Below, piece by piece: positions 1-8,317 of a stretch of 12,644 nt of DNA (the stretch's first letter is position 1; each line of letters starts with the position of its first letter). The translations under genes and the position numbers were made by a program. A model generated the notes under the pieces. That model was not told the DNA's origin. It saw only the letters and a program-made list of their open reading frames with translations, and searched no databases. This stretch comes from Bacteroidales bacterium UBA5235 (lineage in GTDB: Bacteria; Bacteroidota; Bacteroidia; Bacteroidales; VadinHA17): the NCBI GenBank assembly GCA_002409145.1, contig DHUL01000083.1:1-12644 (forward strand), given 5' to 3'.

Positions 1-683
1 CCTCCGCGGGGCCAGGTAATATTGAAGAGATAGTATTTCCCGTTCATCCTGAATAACTGCGAGCCTTCTCCCAGTCCGCTGTCAGGCCCCGACGGAGCAC
101 TTGCGTTCTCGATGATAACCTGGTTTACACCTCCCGGCTTTACTCCCGACAGATCAGTATTCAGCTCAACAAGGGTAAGCTTTTTATTGCCGTATATGAG
201 GTATACCCGGCCGTCATCGTCAAAAACAAGTGTATGATCATGAAAACTGGGACTGAATGATATCTCCTTCCATGGTTCTTTCTCTATGTCTTTTGTCGAC
301 CATATATATGTTTTATTGGTCGTCGAAGAGAAGGTCGAAACATAATAAGTACCGTTATGATACCTGATACAGCTTGCCCAGGAACCTCTCCCGTAGGCAT
401 TTTTCCCGTTCATAAGGTTCAGTTCATCATTATCGCCAAGGGTACTGTAGGCATAACTGATTATTTCCCAGTTAATAAGGTCCCCGGACTTCATGATCGG
501 AACGCCGGGAGACATGTGCATGGTAGTGCTGCTCATATAATATGTGTCACCAACACGTATTATTGACATGTCTGGTACGTCAGCCCATATGACGGGATTA
601 ACGGCCCGGTTTGTCTGGGCCGTAACTAAAGTACTTATCAGCAGGGCTGAGCACAATGTAAAACTGTATAGTATCTTTTTCAT
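1..683 (-). CDS. GH43 arabinofuranosidase/beta-xylosidase, N-terminal part (runs off left edge)
   Basis: The gene starts at an ATG at 683 and stays open to the window edge, giving 227 codons of an exported family 43 glycoside hydrolase; the C-terminus is missing. Residues 1-22 form a signal peptide (MKKIL, a hydrophobic core, then VTA before Q23). The beta-propeller follows at once. The GH43 triad can be placed: general base D38 in ADVPDMSII, pKa-modulating D149 in FHDHTLVFDDDG, and general acid E206 in GLGEGSQLF. The stretch GKNAYGRGSWAS (93-104) and the overall pattern recall subfamily GH43_12-type enzymes, which release arabinofuranose or xylose from hemicellulose side chains; the subfamily is assigned from memory. 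One oddity is that the usual Pro after the base Asp is Met39. It is the last visible gene of the run, 66 bases after the zinc dehydrogenase. The family is secure; the sugar cleaved is not. Confidence 0.88.
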   Translation of the reverse strand, partial: MKKILYSFTLCSALLISTLVTAQTNRAVNPVIWADVPDMSIIRVGDTYYMSSTTMHMSPGVPIMKSGDLINWEIISYAYSTLGDNDELNLMNGKNAYGRGSWASCIRYHNGTYYVSTFSSTTNKTYIWSTKDIEKEPWKEISFSPSFHDHTLVFDDDGRVYLIYGNKKLTLVELNTDLSGVKPGGVNQVIIENASAPSGPDSGLGEGSQLFRMNGKYYLFNITWPRG

Positions 684-749
684 TTTCTGACTTTTAAATG
701 CAATGTATGATTGTAATGTGCGTCATCGGATAAAAGTTATAATGGCGTT

Positions 750-1769
750 TCATTCCGTTACATGAATCAATATCCTGGAAACCAGACCCGGGTTTTCATC
801 CCAGTATTTAAAGGCATCAGGAGTTTGGCTAAAGGGGAATACTTTCGATATTAAATCTGAATAAGGCCTTTCCCGTTGTTCAAACATGCTGATAACAGAT
901 GGAAAAACCCTCAATGAGTTACGCGAGCCATAAAGATTAATCTCTTTGCGAACGATCAACTGGGAGTTGAAATGCACCTCCTCTTTAGAATAGCCGATTG
1001 TTATGACCCTTCCGGCAAATGATACAGCCTCAAGTGCAAGCACAAAGGTTGCCGGATTCCCGACGGCTTCAACAGCTGCATCAACGCCTTCGTTCCGTGT
1101 CAGCTCCCTGATTCGTAAGAGAGCATTCTCTTTTTTACTGTTGATTGTATATATCGCACCAAAGGCTTTTGCCGTTGCCAGCTTCTGATCATCAATATCC
1201 ACTGCGATTACGGCAGCGCCTTTTCGTACACAGGCGCACAGAGCACCGATACCAATGACACCGCATCCGATAATCAGCACGGTGTCAGTCTCCTTTATTT
1301 CCCCGCGGTTTGCAGCGTGATATCCGACACTTACGGGTTCAACCAGGGCCAGTTCCTCAAGTGCAAGTATCCCGCTGGTAAACACCTTGGTGTAAGGTAC
1401 CCGTATCTTCCGGGTAAGAGCCCCGTCACGTTGCACCCCGAGTGTCTGATTGAACTCGCACGTGTTGATGCGCCCCTGGCGGCATGCAGGGCATACCCCG
1501 CAATTCGTGTAAGGATACACGGTTGCTTTATCTCCGGTTTTAATTGAGTCAGGAACCCGGTTTCCCTTGTCGATTATTACTCCGCTTATTTCATGACCCG
1601 GGATCCGGGGCAAAGTCACCAGCGGCATCAGACCCCTGTAGGAATTTAAATCGCTGCCGCATAATCCGATATAATGAACTTCCAGCAATATTTCGTCCGG
1701 TTCCGGGACCGGTTCCCGTATGTCAGTTTCCTGAACCGTTCTTTCTTTTATGATGGCAAAAGCTTTCAT
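750..1769 (-). CDS. Zinc-dependent medium-chain alcohol/polyol dehydrogenase
   Basis: This 339-residue cytoplasmic oxidoreductase of the zinc MDR family has no signal peptide. The catalytic zinc site is intact: C37 in GLCGSD, H59-E60 in PGHE, and E144 in LVEPVSVG. The four structural-zinc cysteines are C90, C93, C96 and C104. The Rossmann motif GCGVIG (168-173) is followed by D191 in AVDIDD, which favours NAD+ over NADP+. The nearest relatives by pattern are sugar-acid and polyol dehydrogenases such as RspB, LgoD (L-galactonate dehydrogenase), threonine dehydrogenase and sorbitol dehydrogenase. It lies 27 bases after the lactonase gene and follows fucP and the aldo/keto reductase, so it probably oxidises an intermediate of L-fucose or L-galactose breakdown, such as the aldonate or 2-keto-3-deoxy-L-fuconate. 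That role is inferred from context. Family confidence is high; substrate confidence is low. Confidence 0.9.
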   Translation of the reverse strand: MKAFAIIKERTVQETDIREPVPEPDEILLEVHYIGLCGSDLNSYRGLMPLVTLPRIPGHEISGVIIDKGNRVPDSIKTGDKATVYPYTNCGVCPACRQGRINTCEFNQTLGVQRDGALTRKIRVPYTKVFTSGILALEELALVEPVSVGYHAANRGEIKETDTVLIIGCGVIGIGALCACVRKGAAVIAVDIDDQKLATAKAFGAIYTINSKKENALLRIRELTRNEGVDAAVEAVGNPATFVLALEAVSFAGRVITIGYSKEEVHFNSQLIVRKEINLYGSRNSLRVFPSVISMFEQRERPYSDLISKVFPFSQTPDAFKYWDENPGLVSRILIHVTE

Positions 1770-1796
1770 TTTCTATTTTTAAATATACTTCACCGT

Positions 1797-2630
1797 TTAA
1801 AGTAAAAGACCATAGGCTTTCATGGCATTTTCTCCCAGTATTTTGTTCCTCTCCTCATCCGGCATGGTCCTGGTATAATCCATTACCACCTGCATGACCT
1901 GTTTATAGGATCCGGCAAGCCTGCACACGGGCCAATCCGATCCGGCAAGGAGCCGGTCTGTGCCAAAGACGTTGAAGACGACATCCAGGTAAGGCATCAA
2001 ATCATCCTGCCGCCAGGATTTGACATTTGCCTCAGTAACCATCCCGGATAATTTGCACCAGACATTTCTGAACCCGGCAAGTCTTTCAATATCCTCCTTC
2101 CAGGGTGAAATCACCCCGTCCCTTATAAATGGCTTGGCAATATGGTCAAGGATGAAAACCTGCCCGGGAAACTGGCTGACCAGCTGAATGGTATTGGACA
2201 AATGCCGCGGAAAAACAAGGATATCGTAAGCAAGTCCGTACCTCTGCAGACATGCCAGACCTCTCAGGAAAGAGTTGCTGAGCATGAAGTCGTCATCCTG
2301 TTCATCATGTATAACATGCCGTACTCCAACCAGTTTCGGATTAGCGGAAAACAGCCTTAGCTGTTCCTCCGCGTCCGGAGAGCATAAATCGATCCAGCCT
2401 ACCACACCCTTTATGAAATTGTATTTGCCAGCCAGGTCAAGGAGCCACTTTGTCTCTGCCAGCGACTGACGCGCCTGCACGGTCACCGAACCGTCAAATC
2501 CGGCCGACGACAGCTCGGATTCCAGCTGCTCCGGCAGATAATCTTTCCGGAGGATTTCCATATCGTCGGAGATCCATCCGTATTCCCTGGAGTTATAGTG
2601 CCAGAAATGCTGGTGGCTGTCGATTCTCAT
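1797..2630 (-). CDS. Amidohydrolase-family sugar lactonase, probable L-fuconolactonase
   Basis: This 277-residue cytoplasmic TIM-barrel hydrolase belongs to the amidohydrolase_2 (COG3618) group, which includes L-fuconolactonase, L-rhamnonolactonase and related lactonases. The metal and catalytic residues are visible: H6 and H8 in DSHQHFW, H105 or H108 in VGVRHVIHDE, H163 in LDHIAKP, and D232 in GSDWPV. The length is normal for the family and nothing is broken. The expected reaction is opening of L-fucono-lactone to L-fuconate, the step after L-fucose dehydrogenase. The start codon lies only 11 bases after the fucP stop, which suggests translational coupling to the transporter. The aldo/keto reductase upstream would supply its lactone. 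L-rhamnono- or L-galactono-lactone remain possible substrates, because these activities cannot be separated by motif alone. Confidence 0.88.
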   Translation of the reverse strand: MRIDSHQHFWHYNSREYGWISDDMEILRKDYLPEQLESELSSAGFDGSVTVQARQSLAETKWLLDLAGKYNFIKGVVGWIDLCSPDAEEQLRLFSANPKLVGVRHVIHDEQDDDFMLSNSFLRGLACLQRYGLAYDILVFPRHLSNTIQLVSQFPGQVFILDHIAKPFIRDGVISPWKEDIERLAGFRNVWCKLSGMVTEANVKSWRQDDLMPYLDVVFNVFGTDRLLAGSDWPVCRLAGSYKQVMQVVMDYTRTMPDEERNKILGENAMKAYGLLL

Positions 2631-2641
2631 TATTGACGGGT

Positions 2642-3880
2642 TCAGTCAGTTTTTACCTTGTATCCGGAGATTGCGTAGTAGAGGATAAAGACGAATTGCG
2701 GGATCGGTGCGAAGAAGCCAACGGACATGCTTGAGTTATCGGCAATCCAGCCCATCACGGGCGGGAAAACAGCCCCTCCCACTATGGACATCACGATGAA
2801 AGAGGAAGCTTTTTTTGTTTGTGGTCCCAGGTTTCTGATACCCAGTGCGAAAATTGTCGGGAACATAATTGACATAAAGAAGAACACACCATACAGGCTG
2901 ACCAGGGAGACCCAGCCGAGCCCGATGCTAACGAGAGGCAGGAGGAGACAGCACATCAGGGCATAAAACGCCAGCATCGCGGCAGGCCTGAAGAATCGCA
3001 TCAGCCAGCTTCCCGACATACGCCCGATCATGAAGAGTGCAAAACCGAAGGCAAGGAAATAAGGACCGTTCTCCTTGTCAAAGTGAAGTGCCTGGTTCTC
3101 ATCAGTGACGAAATTGATCAGGTAGCTGAAAATACCCGTCTGAGCCGCGACGTACGAGAACTGCGCAAGAACACCCAGCACAAAATGCTTCTGCTTCAGG
3201 AGGGGTCTGGCGGCAGCTGATGGATTCTCCGGACCCGCGTCTGAGTCAGCTGCATCGGTCTCCTCCGTTATCTCAGGGAGAGGAGTTTTCAGAAATACGA
3301 TGGCAACGGCAATAACAACAAGACCAATCAACATGTACGGCAGTACCAGGGAACTGAGTTTCTGACCGTCGCCGGCATCCTGCGCCCTGTAGATATACAG
3401 CCCGATAAGCGGCCCGATCACCCAGGCCAGACCGTTGAACGACTGGGAGAAGTTTATCCGCCGTTCCGCTGTCTCCGGGGGCCCGAGCCTCGTCGTATAG
3501 GGATTTGCAGCAGTCTCAAGCGTTGCCAGTCCGCAGCCCAATATAAAGAGACAAATGAGGAAAATCCAGAATGATTCGAATGAGGTGGTCGCTGCTATGA
3601 GCAATGCGCCGGAGGCGAACAGGGACAGACCGAGTATTATCCCGTTCTTATATCCGAAAGACTTCATGAAGTATCCGGCAGGCAGCGCCATGACGAAATA
3701 AGCAATGTACACCGCAAACTGGATCATGCCTGACTGGGCTTTGGACAGGTGAAGGATATCCTGAAAATGCTTGTTCAGGGTATCAAGCATGCCATGAGCT
3801 ATCCCCCACAGGAAAAAGAGGGAGCTTATCATAATAAAGGGCACGAGATACGCCCGGGTGGTAAACTTCTGTCTTTGCAT
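2642..3880 (-). CDS. fucP: L-fucose:H+ symporter (FHS-family MFS permease)
   Basis: This 412-residue inner-membrane permease has about 12 hydrophobic segments in two halves, joined by an acidic cytoplasmic linker at roughly residues 205-230. It matches the fucose/glucose/galactose (FHS) family: LFFLWGIAHGMLD near the N-terminus, LETAANPY at the end of the first half, and MSIMFPTIFALGI plus SSFIVMSIVGGA in the second. D33 and E122 are 89 residues apart, exactly as E. coli FucP D46 and E135, which are essential for proton-coupled fucose uptake. I start at the ATG at 3880. An in-frame TTG three codons earlier would add three residues, but neither start has a Shine-Dalgarno sequence. It sits between the sugar dehydrogenase and the lactonase, so it likely imports sugar freed by the exported glycosidases. 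L-galactose or another FHS substrate cannot be excluded. Confidence 0.92.
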   Translation of the reverse strand: MQRQKFTTRAYLVPFIMISSLFFLWGIAHGMLDTLNKHFQDILHLSKAQSGMIQFAVYIAYFVMALPAGYFMKSFGYKNGIILGLSLFASGALLIAATTSFESFWIFLICLFILGCGLATLETAANPYTTRLGPPETAERRINFSQSFNGLAWVIGPLIGLYIYRAQDAGDGQKLSSLVLPYMLIGLVVIAVAIVFLKTPLPEITEETDAADSDAGPENPSAAARPLLKQKHFVLGVLAQFSYVAAQTGIFSYLINFVTDENQALHFDKENGPYFLAFGFALFMIGRMSGSWLMRFFRPAAMLAFYALMCCLLLPLVSIGLGWVSLVSLYGVFFFMSIMFPTIFALGIRNLGPQTKKASSFIVMSIVGGAVFPPVMGWIADNSSMSVGFFAPIPQFVFILYYAISGYKVKTD

Positions 3881-3931
3881 GGAAATCAAATCTATTTTAC
3901 TTGTTTTCTGTTTATTTCCTGTTTCTTTTAA

Positions 3932-4969
3932 TTAAATACCGAGCCAGGGGTAATCCTTGCTTATCAGTCCCTCTTTTACCATCTCACAGTAAAACTTTTC
4001 AGGGACTTTAGCCAGTACTGATTCCACATTGTCCTTCACCCGGTCAGGATTGGAAGTATTGAGTGAAATAGCAGCAACTCCCGGCGGAGTTAACCCGAAA
4101 TTCACGCATGCCACTGAAGGCATAACATCATGCTTCCGGCAGATCGAATAAAAATTTTCACGCCACCTGAATTTCGGGCCGTCAGTTTCAGGAGTGACAA
4201 GCCTGTAGTCGTAATAACTGCTTCCTGTCAGGAATCCTCCGTGAAAAACCGCTGAATTGATAATTGTAACTCCCTTCCCGGCCAGCTTTTCAATAAAAGC
4301 CACCAGTTGCGGAGGATGGTTCATGATCGTCAGGCTATTGGCCAGCATAACCCAGTCGAGATCAACATATTCGGTTACTCTGCTTATGACTTTCCAGTCT
4401 TTTGAGCCGATGCCTGTTGCTTTTATTTTCCCCTGTTTCTTCAGGTCTGATAAAGCCCGGTAGGCATCAATAATGTCTTCAATAAGAGCATCCCTTTCTT
4501 CGGGATTCTTACCCCTGGTAATATATTCATCAGGATCGTGCACTGACAGCAACTGAGGTTTATAGGTCGCTCCCAGCAACTCGTTTCCCTGGTCGAAGCA
4601 CGCCATAATGCCATCATAGCCAATTTGCTGAACAGCATCATTTTTCAGACCGAACCAGACGCCCTTTTCGAAATCGGGTTCCGGACCTGTCAGTTCTTTC
4701 CGGAGCCACCCCAGCTTATTACTGATCAGGACTTCATCAGGACGGATTTTCAGTTTGTCCAGGCATTGTCCAAGCGTTTCGAGCGCCAGTCCTGCCCCGT
4801 ATTTGCCTGCGGTGTCGAAAACCGGATTTTGGACATTGCTTATGCATTCACTTACTATCTTAAGTTTTGTATCGAAGGAATGTATGCGGTATAAATTCCC
4901 CAGTGCACTGGTTCCAAACACAATCCGCGGTATCTTGACACCTGTATTTCCTATTGCTGTATAATCCAT
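3932..4969 (-). CDS. Aldo/keto reductase, probable L-fucose (D-threo-aldose) 1-dehydrogenase
   Basis: This 345-residue cytoplasmic (alpha/beta)8 oxidoreductase has no signal peptide. The catalytic tetrad of the aldo/keto reductase family is complete: D52 and Y57 in FDTAGKYG, K85 in ISNKLG, and H144 in SVHDPD. The sequence resembles the D-threo-aldose 1-dehydrogenase group (L-fucose dehydrogenase, plant L-galactose dehydrogenase, pyridoxal 4-dehydrogenase), which oxidises C1 of a sugar to its lactone with NAD(P)+. The transporter and lactonase immediately downstream make L-fucose the best substrate guess and mark this as the first step of the non-phosphorylating route, used instead of fucose isomerase and kinase. 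It begins 36 bases after the GH31 stop and is the first cytoplasmic enzyme after a block of exported ones. L-galactose is the main alternative. Confidence 0.88.
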   Translation of the reverse strand: MDYTAIGNTGVKIPRIVFGTSALGNLYRIHSFDTKLKIVSECISNVQNPVFDTAGKYGAGLALETLGQCLDKLKIRPDEVLISNKLGWLRKELTGPEPDFEKGVWFGLKNDAVQQIGYDGIMACFDQGNELLGATYKPQLLSVHDPDEYITRGKNPEERDALIEDIIDAYRALSDLKKQGKIKATGIGSKDWKVISRVTEYVDLDWVMLANSLTIMNHPPQLVAFIEKLAGKGVTIINSAVFHGGFLTGSSYYDYRLVTPETDGPKFRWRENFYSICRKHDVMPSVACVNFGLTPPGVAAISLNTSNPDRVKDNVESVLAKVPEKFYCEMVKEGLISKDYPWLGI

Positions 4970-5005
4970 CCGAAATGATTCAATGACAATGAATTCCCGA
5001 CTCCC

Positions 5006-7405
5006 CTACCTTTTGAGGTCAATCACAACCTTCTTTCCGGAATACGTAACCACTTCATCGTATTTTGCAGGAACACCTGTCCCATTGCCGTTGCCTGCGT
5101 TCACAAGCACAATACTGAACCTGCGTTCTTTCAGCATGCCTGGGAACGAACCCATGCGGTCACCTATCGTAAGTTTTTTTGCGGAATCACTCCACGAGAA
5201 ATCGATTGTTGAGAAATATCCCTTCTCATAATTGTAATTGTCATTCTCGTCTTCATACAATATGAATCTTCCGTTTGCACCTTCATACACTCTGATTTCC
5301 AGGTTATCCCATCTTTTTTCAGTTGCATACTGCACATCCGGACCGTAAGGTATGACTGAACCTGCCCTTACATAAAGGGGAATGATGTCCAGGGGAGCCT
5401 CCCTGACAACCTTCTGTCCCCCCTTTAGTCTCTCCCCTGTCCAGAAATCCGTCCACCCGGTTCCCGAAGGAAGGTAAATTTCCCTGGTTCCCACGGTGCT
5501 GAAATCCTCTTTTGTGTCTTTCGAATACATTGGCGTGGTGACAGGACATACCAGCAGTGATTTCCCGAACATAAACTGGTCATTAATGTCAAGAGCATTC
5601 CTGTCTTCAGGGAAATCCATCACCAGTGCCCTCATCATGGTTGACTGGTTGGCCGTCACATCCCATGCTGCGGAGTAGATATAGGGGAGCAGGCTGTAGC
5701 GAAGTTTTATCGACTTTTCGATTGCATCGTACACCGGATCACCTTTTTTCCCGAACTGGTAGATCTCCCTGGGGGCGTCAGTCCCGTGTGAGCGCATCAT
5801 CGTAGAGAAAGCGCCAAACTGCATCCATCGGGCATAAAGCTCCCGGTATTCTGCGTCATCCAGCTTTTTCCTGAACCTGCTAAGGAAGAAACCGCCGATG
5901 TCACTGTTCCAGTAAGGTATGCCGCTCAGCGAAAAATTGAGCCCTGCGGAGATCTGATTTCTCAATGCCGGCCATGATGAGGTTACATCGCCGGACCATA
6001 CGTTGGTGGCATAACGCTGCTGACCGGCAAAACCTGAACGGGTCAGGATAAATACCCGTTTGTCAGAGTTGATGGCACGCTGTTGCTGGTAAACACCGCC
6101 CACTGTCATCAGGGGAAATGCGTTGCGAACCTTGCGGAATGAACCCAGATAAGTTTTGTTGTCGAGATCAGACGGCTTGAAATCAAGATGGTCCGGCTCG
6201 GACGAATCCATCCACCACCCGTCAATCCCCAACGAAAACAGGCCTTTGTTCAGGTATCTCCAGTATATCTGACGCGCTTCCGGATTAAAAGGATCATATG
6301 GTTTCACGCCTGAAGGATAATCCATCCTCGGCGGCCATTTTTCCGAACCCGACTGGGGCCAGGTTTGAAAATCCATCAGGGCATCGATGCTTTTCAGTTC
6401 CCTGTATTGTTTCGTCATGGGTCCGAATGAATTCCAGACAGAAATAATGATGTGGGCGTTCATGCCGTGAACATCATCTACCATCTTCTGAGGATTGTAG
6501 AAATCAGCATTGAGAAATTCCATGGCGTTCCAGAGGTAATTGTTGCCCCAGTACTGCCAGTCCTGGATTATGCCGTCGAGCGGCACTCCCAGCTCACGGT
6601 ATTTCCGGACCACCCCTGTAAGCTCATCCTGGGTTTTATAGCGTTCCCTGCTTTGCCAGTAGCCGAACGTCCAGAGCGGGAACATAGGTACCTGGCCTGT
6701 CAGTTCGCGCATGCAGGCGATCACTCCGTCTGCATTGCCTCCTGACATGAAATAGTAATCAATGCAGTCACCAACATCTGATTTGAATGATGTGATTCCG
6801 GGTGTGTCTTCAAAGACTGTCGGCGAATAATTGTCCCAGAACAGGCCGTAACCTTTCACTGAAACGAAAAAGGGAACATAGTCATCGGTATTCCCCTGTA
6901 TCATATTCAGCTTCAGGTTACGCTGAATCATTTTCCCGTTCTGTTGCTGCCCTAATCCGTAGATGGCTTCGTTCTCTCCGAGAGCAAATGCCTGGTATGC
7001 ACTTAAGGTTTTTCTTCCGGCATCATCGAATTCGTTAAAACCGGCGCCGGATTCGGCCTCACTTAGCAGTAAAGCGGATCCCGGCGTCCGGAATGATATT
7101 CTTCCGGACACCAGGTTCAGTGATACAATCAGGCTTTTGCTACTGACAATCAGTTCGTCTCCCCTCTGTTTCACTCCAGGATCCACTTTGCCGGGAGTCA
7201 TTACAACCGAAAGGCTCTCCTTGCTGAAAGTACTTCCTTCGGGCCATTTCAGTACCCTTACAATTGACGGGCTGAAGAACTGGATCTCGATGCCGATGCC
7301 ATCAACTGCGGACCTCACGCCCAGTTCAGTCTTGCTGTACGATTGTCCGAAGCTGGCAGTTCCGACTGTCGAAACCAGTATCAGCAGTATCAGATAACGC
7401 TTCAT
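5006..7405 (-). CDS. GH31 glycosidase, probable secreted alpha-xylosidase
   Basis: This 799-residue exported retaining alpha-glycosidase has a signal peptide of about 20 residues (MKRYLILLIL through ASFG, before Q21). An N-terminal beta-sandwich (about 25-235) precedes a TIM barrel beginning near PLWTFGYWQSRERY. The nucleophile is D400 in DGWWMDSSEPDH and the acid/base is D473 in WSGDVTSSW; both are present. The C-terminal part (about 590-799) fits the proximal and distal beta domains, with a DUF5110-like region. The WWMD-S-S-EPD form recalls alpha-xylosidases of the Cellvibrio Xyl31A type acting on xyloglucan, more than the KTDFGE form of YicI. That comparison is from memory. Unlike Xyl31A-type enzymes, no PA14 insert is apparent in the N-terminal domain. 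It follows the acetylesterase by 60 bases. Alpha-glucosidase or another alpha-glycosidase activity is the alternative. Confidence 0.92.
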   Translation of the reverse strand: MKRYLILLILVSTVGTASFGQSYSKTELGVRSAVDGIGIEIQFFSPSIVRVLKWPEGSTFSKESLSVVMTPGKVDPGVKQRGDELIVSSKSLIVSLNLVSGRISFRTPGSALLLSEAESGAGFNEFDDAGRKTLSAYQAFALGENEAIYGLGQQQNGKMIQRNLKLNMIQGNTDDYVPFFVSVKGYGLFWDNYSPTVFEDTPGITSFKSDVGDCIDYYFMSGGNADGVIACMRELTGQVPMFPLWTFGYWQSRERYKTQDELTGVVRKYRELGVPLDGIIQDWQYWGNNYLWNAMEFLNADFYNPQKMVDDVHGMNAHIIISVWNSFGPMTKQYRELKSIDALMDFQTWPQSGSEKWPPRMDYPSGVKPYDPFNPEARQIYWRYLNKGLFSLGIDGWWMDSSEPDHLDFKPSDLDNKTYLGSFRKVRNAFPLMTVGGVYQQQRAINSDKRVFILTRSGFAGQQRYATNVWSGDVTSSWPALRNQISAGLNFSLSGIPYWNSDIGGFFLSRFRKKLDDAEYRELYARWMQFGAFSTMMRSHGTDAPREIYQFGKKGDPVYDAIEKSIKLRYSLLPYIYSAAWDVTANQSTMMRALVMDFPEDRNALDINDQFMFGKSLLVCPVTTPMYSKDTKEDFSTVGTREIYLPSGTGWTDFWTGERLKGGQKVVREAPLDIIPLYVRAGSVIPYGPDVQYATEKRWDNLEIRVYEGANGRFILYEDENDNYNYEKGYFSTIDFSWSDSAKKLTIGDRMGSFPGMLKERRFSIVLVNAGNGNGTGVPAKYDEVVTYSGKKVVIDLKR

Positions 7406-7465
7406 TATAAGTATTAATTACAGGTTAAAATTGATACGATCATTATAAGGGCACTTCAGTCCGGG

Positions 7466-8317
7466 TTAAGGCATGTTGACAGTGTACCCCAGAATAGAAA
7501 GCATTGTAGCAGCATACCTTCTTCCGAGTATGCGGTATCCTTCCGAGGTGAAGTGAAGGTGATCGGGTGTTCCGGGGCAGCCTTCCGAGGATATCACGTA
7601 CGAATTTGGTATTGTCTGCGGAAGTGTGGCAATGATGGTATTCATGTCCGCACATATGCCTCCTTCGGCAGCGCTTACCATTTCACCGGCAAGAAGAGGC
7701 ACCTTTTCAGATTGCAGGTCAAGGTCCTTCAGCAGGTTTTCATAGACGAGACGGACTTTCCCGGGCCATGTGGTTTCACCGTTATTCGACTCTCCCTGAT
7801 GCATCAGGATTCCCTTTATCACGCCATCCTTCTGGGCCAGCTTTGCCATCTCAACAAGCCGTCCGTATGGATTTCCGTCATAGTCGTTGATCATACCTGT
7901 CATCCATCCGGGTGCGGTTGAGACATACTCCTGATAGTTATCCTTATCAAACAACTCGATTTTGCATCCCCCTATTGAGACGTTTATAACCCCCACCCTG
8001 ATATTCTTCGGGAGGTGTTCAACCATTGTCCTGCCGAAATAATCGGCAGGTGACAGCCTGGTTCTGCATCTGCACAGCGGCGGAATGGCCGGATACCAGC
8101 CTCCTTTTACTCTTCCGAGGTTCGGGCAATCAAGGGTTTCCATTACCAGGAACCGACCGTCTACAGTTGTGTCCTGCGGTTCAATCCTGGCAGCTCCTTC
8201 CATGTTCGACTGGCCGAAGCACAGGTAGATGTGGAAATCCGGATCCTGTGCATCGATCCTGGCGTTTGTAAGGAAGGCAGCGGCAATTACTATAAACAAG
8301 AATTTCTTTTTCATCAT
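7466..8317 (-). CDS. SGNH-type carbohydrate acetylesterase (CE6 / sialate O-acetylesterase-like)
   Basis: This 283-residue exported esterase has a signal peptide of about 23 residues (MMKKKFLFIV to RIDA, before Q24). The SGNH/CE6 blocks are clear: nucleophile S37 in FGQSNMEG, the NVSIGG segment near 112-117, HQGESN (173-178), and catalytic D252 and H255 in PDHLHFTSEGY. NLGRVKGGWYPAIPPL (67-80 region) followed by SPADYFGR is typical of this group. Members remove O-acetyl groups from xylan or other glycans, and the older family name is sialate O-acetylesterase (DUF303). With hemicellulase genes on both sides, plant cell-wall acetyl removal is much likelier than sialic acid. Two ATGs lie in tandem at the start (8317 and 8314) and either could be used. 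The gene follows the CE1-like esterase by 49 bases. Which acetylated sugar it acts on is unknown. Confidence 0.88.
   Translation of the reverse strand: MMKKKFLFIVIAAAFLTNARIDAQDPDFHIYLCFGQSNMEGAARIEPQDTTVDGRFLVMETLDCPNLGRVKGGWYPAIPPLCRCRTRLSPADYFGRTMVEHLPKNIRVGVINVSIGGCKIELFDKDNYQEYVSTAPGWMTGMINDYDGNPYGRLVEMAKLAQKDGVIKGILMHQGESNNGETTWPGKVRLVYENLLKDLDLQSEKVPLLAGEMVSAAEGGICADMNTIIATLPQTIPNSYVISSEGCPGTPDHLHFTSEGYRILGRRYAATMLSILGYTVNMP

Noticed and set aside
357..566. Plus-strand 69-codon frame near the left edge.
   Set aside because: The opposite strand encodes the GH43 enzyme with its full catalytic triad, so this frame is a shadow.
684..749. TAACTTTT before the GH43 gene as a promoter -7 box.
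   Set aside because: It is one mismatch from the consensus with no -33 TTG at the right spacing; the gap otherwise looks like an ordinary intra-operon spacer.
2450..2734. Plus-strand frame of 94 codons spanning the lactonase start and fucP end.
   Set aside because: It is antisense to two conserved genes with intact catalytic residues and has no recognisable domain.
3881..3889. Earlier in-frame TTG start for fucP, adding three residues.
   Set aside because: An ATG is available three codons later at 3880, no ribosome-binding motif favours the TTG, and FHS permeases need no extra N-terminal residues.
3887..3894. Exact TAGATTTG match to the Bacteroidota -7 box just before fucP on the minus strand.
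   Set aside because: There is no TTG at the right distance upstream, and the box sits so close to the ATG that the transcript would be nearly leaderless. In an A/T-rich gap a chance match is likely.
4441..4641. Minus-strand 66-codon frame inside the aldo/keto reductase gene.
   Set aside because: It is an out-of-frame overlap with the reductase, which is intact and keeps its catalytic tetrad.
6963..7397. Plus-strand reading frame of 144 codons opposite the GH31 signal peptide and N-terminal region.
   Set aside because: It lies wholly antisense to a well-supported gene, shows no family motif, and is explained by the codon use of the minus-strand gene.
7466..8317. Reading the SGNH esterase as a sialic-acid pathway gene because of the family name.
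   Set aside because: No sialidase, neuraminate lyase or sialic-acid transporter is nearby; the neighbours are hemicellulase families.
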